Below are positions 1 through 6,787 of a stretch of DNA of 10,468 bases, piece after piece. Position 1 is the stretch's first letter. Each line of letters opens with the position of its first letter. The DNA lies in NCBI GenBank assembly GCA_001929475.1, contig LXFE01000568.1, positions 1 to 10,468 of the forward strand, in the 5' to 3' direction. Position numbers and translations under genes: made by a program. The notes beneath the pieces are model-generated. The model saw only the letters and a list, made by a program, of their open reading frames with translations, had not been told where the DNA came from and did no database searches. The DNA comes from Neolecta irregularis DAH-3. Taxonomy: Eukaryota; Ascomycota; Neolectomycetes; Neolectales; Neolectaceae.

Positions 1-60
1 CGTATAATAATAGAAAAGCCCATCAGATAACCAGAAAATACTACGTGTACCGTTTTTCTA

Positions 61-140
61 CGACATGTCCAACCGTCTGCCCGCCGGAGGGTTGGGCGGA
101 CAGATTTCTAAGCCGCCCGCCGGAGGGTCTCAGACGGTTG
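61..140. repeat. GC-rich repeat with direct and inverted sub-repeats
   Basis: This short GC-rich island stands out from its AT-rich surroundings. The 14-mer gcccgccggagggt occurs at 79-92 and again at 115-128. The 9-mer aaccgtctg at 71-79 is mirrored by cagacggtt at 131-139, so the island could fold into a hairpin. Three blocks (66-73, 79-89 and 98-113) reappear in inverted orientation at 3791-3848, which marks this as a dispersed repeat and not unique sequence. No coding function is seen. The family is not one I can name. Confidence 0.6.
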
Positions 141-261
141 CGAGCGGGTGGGTGGACATATTGGTTATAGACTGGTTCTAATTTGTCTATTGGTTCGATT
201 GGCCATCTCAGTGAAGCAAGCCTGGATGGAATGCTTACTGTGTGTAACATGCAGGACACAG

Positions 262-351
262 TTGTAGAGCTTTGCAGAGGTAGAGGACTTCAATAAATTC
301 AAGAAAAACAATTGTGATATTCCATTGCTGGTGGATGAATAGAGCATTATT
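262..351 (+). repeat. Dispersed repeat, copy A
   Basis: This is a diverged copy of a repeat seen also at 829-942. Both begin ttgtagagcttt and continue with an A-rich middle, a gattcc- or attcc-like box, then ttgctgg and gatgaatagarcattatt. The match is colinear with small gaps, and the two copies are in the same orientation. It may continue to about 365, where the copies diverge. There are no ends or target duplications I can define, so the element class is unknown. Confidence 0.55.
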
Positions 352-828
352 GTGGGCACTACCAAGTCCCACCGCCCCCACACAACGGCACAAGCAGAGT
401 CAGACATGGAGGACGCCACAAGCTGTGGCGCCATCCCAGTCCAAGACTTTGGATCCCCTTGTGGGTAGTGTTCCACAGGGACCAGTCAGATGACCGGACA
501 GTGGCGCGCAAGGATGGGTATTTAGGTAGCGCCCAGCGCGATTAGGGCCTAGGCTTAACACTGTATATTAATACGAACGGTTATTACTACTAACGACCCT
601 CGGCGACTATATACGACTTTAAGGCTCAGCGGAGTACAGACCAGACCGGTCAAGTACTCACAATTATTCACCAGTACTACAAGCAAGCATCTACATGTGT
701 ACTTACAGGAAACAGAAATTACATGGATCATTTGGATATTTTGAGGCACATCCTTTCACATCCTTTCATGAGAACCATGGATAATTCTGTCATTTGTGGC
801 AAAAGGGCTTGTAACGCGAAGGCTGCAA
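352..828. other. Intergenic stretch, no gene recognised
   Basis: The first half (360-560) is richer in GC than its surroundings and the second half is AT-rich. A 103-codon open frame on the minus strand (165-476) overlaps repeat copy A and resembles no family I know. I tried reading the stretch with short introns and found no coherent protein. I see no tRNA, rRNA or terminal repeats here. Confidence 0.5.
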
Positions 829-942
829 TTGTAGAGCTTTTCAGACTTAGATGACTTGTATAAACCGAGAAAGAACGATGGTTAGATTCCTTTGCTGGAT
901 GAATAGAACATTATTCACTGGTCCTACAATAAGCAGCTACAG
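829..942 (+). repeat. Dispersed repeat, copy B
   Basis: This is the fullest copy of the family. It runs from ttgtagagcttt through an A-rich middle and ttgctggatgaatagaacattatt to gtcctacaa and gcagctacag. The first two thirds match copy A. The last third (gtcctacaa followed by agctacag) matches the copies at 6265-6390 and 3856-3906. The 74-codon open frame at 851-1075 lies partly in the repeat and is not credible as a gene. Confidence 0.55.
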
Positions 943-1808
943 GTCCGTTTATAGGAAACAGAATAGCCGCATCGGTTATAGAAACCTAGACTTCGACCAA
1001 AATAAAAGCCAAAGAAGAGACTCCTATAAAATATCCTACAAAAGATTACAAGATCATTTTCGTACCACAGGCTGAACTATCAAAATGATGGTACCCACTC
1101 CCAACTTCTTGGCTTGCAATTGGCTCTCCTTTGTAACTTTATCATTATGAAAGATGAGGTCCTGAGGATAGACTAAGTCAATGAGATATTTTGTACAAGA
1201 AACCAGATAAGCGCCTGATTGTATATTGACAAATGTTGCTTTATTTGCAATGCTTGATCATCATTACTAGTTTGTGATAAATGCCTTCTTGCAACCTTCC
1301 GACCTGGTTCTTTCACACCCTATTTCTTTACTTGAATTATCCTTGTTATTTTCCAAAAATCACCCGGGAGAAGCGTCTGGATGCCATTTCACTCTGGATC
1401 ATGGCGCTTTCGTCAATCCGTCGTGTGATCTGCGATGGAAATTTCCCACTGGTGCAAAACCTCCACTATCTTCCGTTGAGCCGAAGAACAAAGAACAATG
1501 GCGCTTCACCAAGCCTTGCCTAGACCGAGCGATCTTCGTTTTATCCTTTTTAGCCGGTATCAGGCCTCCTGCTATTGCTAAGATCCCGGATCAATAATAT
1601 CCCCGACAATGACGGTTGGAAGCATTTCAAACAAAAGGAAACGCTATTAGTCGGTCCGACAACATCGAGCTGGCTGCTGTCCGTCTAGCATGAAACCCAG
1701 TCTCAGCCGCTAGTCTCAGCCTCAGGTCTCAATTTAAAAAACAACTGACCGGCTTTTTACTTATTTGAAGACTGCTCGCCCCGAAAAAACACTTGTGTTA
1801 TCGTTAAA
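943..1808. other. Upstream region of the aquaporin gene; no supported gene
   Basis: The interval should contain the promoter and 5' untranslated region of the aquaporin gene starting at 1809. It holds a 107-codon open frame at 1274-1597 (+) and an overlapping 80-codon frame at 1281-1523. Neither product looks like a known family, and both may be chance frames. A run of tctcag-type short repeats at 1700-1730 and an A/T-rich tract at 1733-1742 sit just upstream of the start. I could not identify specific regulatory sites. An ORF this far upstream could act as an upstream ORF if the leader is long, but that is unproven. Confidence 0.45.
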
Positions 1809-3108
1809 ATGTCTGCGGCGAATCACTGTCCTTTAAATCCTTCCGCCTCTCCAATTTCGACCTCTGGAGATTACTCCAGGACGCCGGATTATACATATTG
1901 TGATCGCAAGGCCGAACCTTTATGGCCTCGAATTCGAAGGTCTCTCAGAGAGCCGTTTGCTGAGTTTTTGGGTTGTATGATTGTATGTTTTTTTTTGTTC
2001 AACTTTGTTGTTTAATACGTATAGTTGATCATCTTTGGGACTGGTTCAGTCGCCCAGGTCGTCCTTTCAAAAGAAACCAAAGGCTCTTACCAGTCAATTT
2101 CCTGGGGTTGGGGAATTGGCGTCATGTTTGGAGTGTATGTATCTCCTTATTATGGTTACAGCTGACCCTTTTAAAGATATATTGCTGGTGGAATCAGTGG
2201 AGCACATTTGAACCCGGCAGTAACACTCGCAAATTGTGTTTTCCGAAAATTTCCGTATAAAAAGTTACCAAGCTACATCGCTGCTCAGGTCCTTGGTTGT
2301 TATGTCGGTGCCGCCATTATATATGGCAACTATCGATCAGCAATTGATCAGTTTGAAGGATATGGAATTCGAAGTGTTCCTCCTAGAGAGACTGCCACCG
2401 CTGGCGTATTCTGTACCTATCCGGCTCCATTCCTCACTCGAACCGGCCAGTTTTTCTCCGAGGTTATCGCAAGTGCCGTTTTGATGATGTGTATTTTTGC
2501 CATTGGAGACCAACATAATAATCCCGCCGGAGGCAATGGCCCGTTGATACTATTTTTCCTTATTTTTGGAATTGGTGCCTGCCTTGGATGGGAAACTGGC
2601 TATGCGATCAATCTTGCTCGGGACTTCGGGCCTCGATTGTTTACTTTTACGGCTGGATACGGTACTGAAGTCTGGTCTTCTGGAAATTATTACTTTTGGG
2701 TATGTTCATAATTTTGGTTCTTGGTCTAATTGTGAGATTCCGATGGTCGCTCCTTTCTTCGGATGCCTTCTCGGTGGCGGTGTCTATGATTTCCTCATTT
2801 TCACCGGCGATTCACCAGTCAATAAACGCATCTCAGTATCTGCAGATACAGAATCTCGACCTGGCTCCAGCGATATAACTCTGTCCAAGTGTAGTGCTGC
2901 GATTACAGACAAGAATCTCTCCAAATGTAATACTGCGATTACTGACAAAAATCTTTCTAAATGCAATGCTGCTATTACTGACAAGAATCTCTCCAAATGC
3001 AACGCTGCTATTACTGACAAGAATCTCTCTAAATGCAACGCTGCTGTTACTGACAAGAATCTCTCCAAATGCAACGCTGCGATCACAGACAAGAATCTCC
3101 AAATGTAA
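1809..3108 (+). CDS. Aquaglyceroporin (MIP family) with a repetitive C-terminal tail, four exons
   Basis: A plasma-membrane channel of the major intrinsic protein family, expected to pass glycerol and/or water. Exons are 1809-1982, 2025-2134, 2177-2699 and 2737-3108, giving 392 aa. The three introns are 42, 42 and 37 nt, all starting gtatgt. The start has adenine at -3 and leads directly into a hydrophilic N-terminus, with the membrane region starting near residue 48 (REPFAEFLG). The first pore motif is canonical NPA (107-109). The second is NLA followed by RD (240-244); the Arg is the selectivity-filter position and the Asp is typical of glycerol-conducting members. Conserved fungal stretches include FGIGACLGWETGYAINLARD and GDSPVN. 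After about residue 317 the protein leaves the family fold and becomes a cytosolic tail of TDKNLSKCNAAI-type repeats. It converges on the ligase gene downstream. Splice sites fit the family sequence well; substrate is inferred. Confidence 0.9.
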
Positions 3109-3118
3109 TGCGGCTATC
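2878..3118 (+). repeat. Coding minisatellite, 36-bp unit
   Basis: Five full 36-bp units start at 2905, 2941, 2977, 3013 and 3049. They are flanked by a degenerate partial unit (2878-2904) and a final 34-bp unit (3085-3118). Each full unit encodes TDKNLSKCNAAI or a one-residue variant. Because 36 is a multiple of three, the array stays in frame whatever its copy number. Inner units differ by one to a few bases, mostly at third positions, while edge units are more diverged, the usual pattern for an array that grows by slippage or unequal exchange. The last unit lacks two bases near 3099, which shifts the frame and creates the stop at 3106-3108. Confidence 0.95.
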
Positions 3119-3790
3119 GCCTGGAATTACTATTATTGAGTTGTTTCATGTTTCATTGTTGGGTAGTCATCTGATCTAGGTTAAAGTTTTGTCTTACACT
3201 CTTTTGGAAGAATCAACGACAGGTCGTTTCTCATCACATTTCTAACAGTGTACACGGCTCAGACAGTTCTTTCGGCCTCACGCATTGCTCTAAAGAAATC
3301 TCTTGTTTTGCTATATGCTTCATTAACACCACTACAAATCAGAAGTTTTGTATCTGAGAATGAATGGAGATTTGTTCTGTATCTATAAATGAGAATGTTT
3401 TTTATACATTTAATACTAAATCCACTATTACTAACAAGACATAAGCGTCCACTTATCACTGTATTTGGCGGTGGTTTGATACACGCTGCGGAGCCAGTGA
3501 AATTTACATAGGTGCAATCCCGAATTCACTAAATAACCAAAATTGCTAATATAAAATGATTTCAATCTGGCCATATCTTTAGTTAGTGCAAGTATGTTGC
3601 ACATGCAAAGTTCACGACGAATCATTGCGATCACATGATCTGCGACAAATCTTGCGAGCAGAATTTAGAGCAAAAGTATACAACCAACCAACGGATTCAA
3701 AACGACCACTATCGGGTTCAGAATTCAAAGGCGAAACTAAAGATCTGTCAACAAATGTGGGTGACTCAGATCTCTTGGGGGAAGGAGGCA
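3109..3790. other. Intergenic stretch after the aquaporin gene, no gene recognised
   Basis: This AT-rich interval must contain the 3' untranslated region and polyadenylation site of the aquaporin gene. The 66- and 67-codon minus-strand frames at 3259-3459 and 3431-3634, and the 108-codon plus-strand frame at 3586-3912, match nothing I recognise. The last one runs into the repeat at 3791. I see no RNA gene or transposon end. Confidence 0.5.
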
Positions 3791-3906
3791 GCTTAGAAAT
3801 CTGTCCAACAGCCCGTCTGCCTCACCCTCTCCGGCGGGCGGTTGGACACACTGGCGATAGAGCATTATCCCCCTCCCCACACACACACTACAAAGAGCAG
3901 CTACAG
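3791..3906. repeat. GC-rich repeat (inverted copy) joined to dispersed repeat copy C
   Basis: The 16-mer gcttagaaatctgtcc (3791-3806), the 11-mer ctccggcgggc (3829-3839) and gttggaca (3841-3848) are colinear reverse complements of blocks at 98-113, 79-89 and 66-73. Immediately after, gatagagcattatcc and agagcagctacag (3856-3906) match the end of the dispersed repeat found at 829-942 and 6265-6390. The two repeat types may therefore be parts of one longer family. Confidence 0.6.
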
Positions 3907-4066
3907 TGCTAGTTATTGAAAACCAATACAGCCCCATCACCCCTAACAGTTAGACAAGATCAAAGAAAAGAATTGAAAAGAGATTCCTTAGATATCCTTC
4001 ATAAAATTAAGTTGTATTATTTCTGTGCCACAGGCTGTAGAGTTTTTGGTGCCCATATGCTAATCA
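3907..4066. other. Downstream flank of the ligase gene
   Basis: Short AT-rich flank that should hold the 3' untranslated region of the minus-strand ligase gene. The segment ccacaggctgtagagttt at 4028-4045 resembles the start of the dispersed repeat (ctgtagagttt at 6265), but the similarity is too short to call another copy. Confidence 0.4.
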
Positions 4067-6143
4067 CTACATCTTACTAGCGTTTTTTCCTCCCTGGATC
4101 TGTATAGGGAGCATTCTTCTCAGGATCTTTCCGCTAGGGTTCCTTGGAACAGCATCAATGAGATGCACGCCACCTCTCAGTTGCTTGTATCCCGCCACTC
4201 GTTTATCGGCCCAACGCTGGATTTCTTTGCATGTTTGCTGATTCCGATCTTCCTCCGCAAGAACAACATAGGCCAGAGGAACTTCAGTTGCTTCCTCAGG
4301 ACAATAATATGCGCAAACAGCGGCATCAAGGACTTTAGGGTGTGTGAGAAGGAGACCCTCAAGTTCAGCAGGAGGAACTTGAAATCTGACCATGCTTAGA
4401 TAATCTCGGCGAAAGGTTAGTCATACCCCTTGTATTTTATTAGCTCTTTCTTGCGGTCAACAACGTAGCAGAGACCGTTTTTGTCGATATAAGCGATGTC
4501 TCCACTACTGTACCAGCCATCAGAAGACAGCACACCAATATTGTTGAGATCACCAACATAACCCCTGGATTATCGGTCAGTTTCTATTAACAGAGCATAC
4601 ATCATGACATTCGGCCCTCGAACCAAGAGTTCCCCAGTTTCGTTAATCCCGAGATCTTTTCCAGTGTTGTCATCAACGATACGAGCTTCCCTAGATATTC
4701 AGTTCAATAAGGGGGAGAAAGGAACATGTTGGGAACCAGCGTCCCGACAGTTCCAGTAAATCCGTGATCAGCAATCCGTTGCAGGTGGGTTACTGGGGAA
4801 GCTTCTGTCATTCCGTACACTGCGATGGCTAAACATATTTCAATGACACAATTTACTTTGAAGAATCCTAGAGCGTGGTAAACGAGCCATAAGCCGTTCC
4901 TGGAGATCCTTCTACGAATATTAGCAGGGAAGGACAGTGATTTGTACCTTGAGTGGTGCAGCAGCGCAAGAAAGGACTTCTAAACTGGACAAGTCATATT
5001 TTGAAACCACTGGTGATGTAGCAAGTGCTAACGCCACTATAGGTGTGAGACGTAGTACCTCATGGTACTGGTACCAGGAGGGACAATATGCTGCCACGTT
5101 GCCTTGTATTTCTCAATTAACTAGTGAGTCACCAACTGCTAAGCACCCTAATACCTGGCAGAGCCTTTCTATCTCAAAAGCATGTAGAGCAATCACTAAA
5201 TTCCCAATGTAAGGACATAAGCAGAGTACAATCCCTACGCCATATATATGGCAGACTAGAGTTAACAAATGTTCTTGTGAAAGAGCATACAAGGCTAGAT
5301 ATTAGCAAGGTATACAGACGAGGAGCAGAACACACAGGAAAGAAGACTTCTCTTGTGCCAGCATGGACCTGTTCTGGGTCTTCCGCAGCAATTTGCATAG
5401 AATTGGCAATCATGTTGTGGTGGGATAGTCGAACGCCCTTAGTGTTTTAGATACAACTAGTTAGTGGATTTATGCTTGCCTTGATAGTCCCCGTTGTGCC
5501 GCTGCTGAGGCCTATGAAAGCCTGGACCTCTCTGTTGTTGGTACATCTGAATGGTGGTGCTCGCTCTTCGCCAATAAATGAGTCTATCTGGGCCTTCAAT
5601 GAAGAAATCGGGGAGGTATACGTTTGGATGATGGGCAACGCTGTCGACCAGGATCACGATTTTGGGCGAGATGAAGCTGTTGGTCTTGGATGCAATGGCG
5701 AGAGCCTCCTGGACCTTGTCTAGAGCCAGAGGATGGACGAAGATAAAACCGGGATTTGAAAAGGAGAGAGCATATTCGATTTCCGTGGCGGTGAGTGCCG
5801 GGTTTATGGGACTGTATGCTCTTAGTGAATATTGCTGGTGGAAGATATGATACGCAACAGCTGCTCCGGCCCAGAGCACGCCGTGAGTTGCCAAGAAGAA
5901 GTCGACGCAGTTTGGAGCAATAATTGCTGCTGCATCACGCTCGCGCAGTCCCGCCGCCTTCAGCCCGGCTGCAAGTCGGGCTGCAGTGTCCCGGACACCT
6001 CCAAAAGTCACCTTCTTGGTGGATAAGGTATCCTCCATGATAACTTTACCTGCATGCACATTATATGGATTGCTTTTGATCAACCACTCTGAGATAGAGC
6101 AGTCTGTGGGAATGGAGATCGTTTGACTGGCCTTGAATATCAT
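4067..6143 (-). CDS. 4-coumarate-CoA-ligase-like acyl-CoA synthetase, peroxisomal, 13 exons
   Basis: An ANL-superfamily enzyme: ATP adenylates a carboxylic acid, then CoA forms the thioester. Exons (5' to 3'): 6143-5854, 5811-5622, 5587-5480, 5437-5336, 5294-5291, 5255-5155, 5120-5075, 5036-4948, 4911-4857, 4819-4726, 4690-4601, 4564-4427, 4385-4067, totalling 541 aa, normal for the family. Motifs: P-loop SSGTTGTIKG (188-197, Ile replacing the usual Pro), HIYG (234-237), YGMTE (330-334), GWYSSGD with ribose-binding Asp412, hinge-region DRKKELIKYKG (426-436), and catalytic Lys522 in NPSGK. It ends SKM, a type-1 peroxisomal signal. Twelve introns of 34-42 nt explain every frame change. The start ATG begins the conserved N-terminus. 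The substrate (hydroxycinnamic, aryl or fatty acid) cannot be told. Uncertain points are the 4-nt exon and the acceptor of the intron at 5121-5154, where 5112 is an alternative. Confidence 0.87.
5291..5294 (-). other. Probable 4-nt micro-exon in the ligase gene
   Basis: Between ...REVFFP (ending 5336) and CHIYG (from 5255) the frame does not join with any single short GT-AG intron. Two introns, 5295-5335 (41 nt, with a gctaat branch-like site) and 5256-5290 (35 nt), leave the exon CCTT. They give REVFFP-P-F-CHIYG, matching the PF-x-HIYG spacing usual in this family. The alternative is one 64-nt intron at 5256-5319, which keeps the frame but inserts extra residues and would be the longest intron in the window by far. 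Confidence 0.5.
5438..5479 (-). other. GC-AG intron of 42 nt in the ligase gene
   Basis: The intron splits the P-loop motif after Lys196: ...TTGTIK is followed, after gcaagc...ctaag, by GVRLSHHN. It contains a cactaac branch site. No GT lies where the donor must be, and reading through gives a stop within the intron. Confidence 0.8.
5812..5853 (-). other. Stop-free 42-nt intron in the ligase gene
   Basis: The donor is gtatca, a cactaag branch-like site lies near the 3' end, and the acceptor is cag. Removal joins AGAAVA to PINPALTA, the sequence expected for the family. Its length is a multiple of three and it has no in-frame stop, so retention would insert 14 residues (YHIFHQQ...) instead of truncating the protein. 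Confidence 0.8.
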
Positions 6144-6264
6144 GTCGGATGGTCAAGGGAAACGGACAAGTAGTAAATTGCGGGGTTCATCACTTGACTC
6201 CGAGAACGTGATTGAGCGGCTACATTAGGCAAGATCTGCGACATTAATCATTAAGAGATAAAAG

Positions 6265-6390
6265 CTGTAGAGTTTCGAGGATTCTGGGACGGCCTCGAGG
6301 AAATGAAAAAAACTATTTCTGGGATTCGTGGTGTGGATAGATAAAGAAAGCATTATCCACCGAGTCCTACAAACGGGCAACGAGCTACAG
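6265..6390 (+). repeat. Dispersed repeat, copy D
   Basis: It starts ctgtagagttt, has an A-rich middle and an attcgtgg box, then gtggatagataaagaaagcattatccacc, gtcctacaaa and gagctacag. This order matches copy B at 829-942 block by block with more insertions. It lies in the shared upstream region of two genes and may bring promoter or polyadenylation sequence with it. Confidence 0.5.
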
Positions 6391-6483
6391 AACTACTTGA
6401 AAAATAACACAGAAAACGCCACTCCACCAGTAGCAACTACAATGGAACCTGCTGATAATGAATGTGGCGTTCGAGGGTGTTGA

Positions 6484-6570
6484 GTTCGTTATAAGGCGGA
6501 TTCATTCTAAAGTCAAACCTGGTTACAGTCGAAGCTGGCTATAGGGAACCTCCGTATAACGAATCCAACC
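6484..6570. mobile_element. Possible pogo/Tc1-type transposon end or small remnant
   Basis: The sequence ta-cagtcgaagctggctat at 6524-6542, followed by ggaacctccgtataacgaat (6545-6564), resembles the ends of pogo/Tigger-type elements, which begin CAGT next to a TA target. A 20-base partner at 6484-6503 matches the second block in inverted orientation at 15 of 20 positions. No transposase and no matching opposite end were found before the RPA135 gene, so at most this is a truncated or solo end. Confidence 0.3.
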
Positions 6571-6787
6571 ATCTACAAAAATTAATTTGTATTGAGAAAT
6601 ATCACTCTTCTTTTATTTCCATTAAAACTAGACGAAAATAGCGACAATGATGGATAATAGTCTTTCATTTCAAAAATTGGCGATTGTGTTAGTTGGTTGG
6701 TGGTCACTGTTATTCCCATCGACTCACCGCCAAAAAAGTTTTACTCGACAATTGTTCGAATAACGAATCCGAACGATTCCTCAGAAC

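Larger units (their letters stand above)
6144..6787. promoter_or_regulatory. Divergent promoter region between the ligase and RPA135 genes
   Basis: The 644 bp between the two start codons must carry both 5' untranslated regions and promoters. About a fifth is occupied by a copy of the dispersed repeat (6265-6390). The RPA135-proximal half has a TTCGTTATA-type inverted repeat at 6484-6503 and 6545-6564, and the 10-mer taacgaatcc occurs twice, at 6557-6566 and 6761-6770, the second only 18 bp before the RPA135 start. I cannot assign transcription-factor sites. Co-regulation of the two genes is possible but not indicated by function. Confidence 0.5.

Noticed and set aside
165-476. 103-codon minus-strand ORF
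   Set aside because: It overlaps dispersed repeat copy A and has no family resemblance.
1274-1597. Small gene upstream of the aquaporin
   Set aside because: No recognisable domain, two competing overlapping frames and no splice continuation that yields a known protein. Left as a possible upstream ORF only.
2878-3118. CRISPR-like array
   Set aside because: The units are contiguous with no unique spacers, they are in frame with a channel gene, and the host is a eukaryote.
2784-3139. Other open frames across the minisatellite on both strands
   Set aside because: A 36-bp array without stops stays open in several frames automatically. Only the plus frame continues from the aquaporin domain.
5588-5621. 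Single-base insertion as the cause of the frame change before the ligase P-loop
   Set aside because: A 34-nt GT-AG intron (gtatac to cccag) in the same size class gives HHPN-IDSFIGEERAPPF in frame, so no mutation is needed.
5174-6143. Ligase as a pseudogene with several frameshifts and stops
   Set aside because: Every frame change and stop coincides with a GT-AG or GC-AG segment of 34-42 nt whose removal restores conserved family sequence, and the total length comes to a normal 541 aa with all core motifs.
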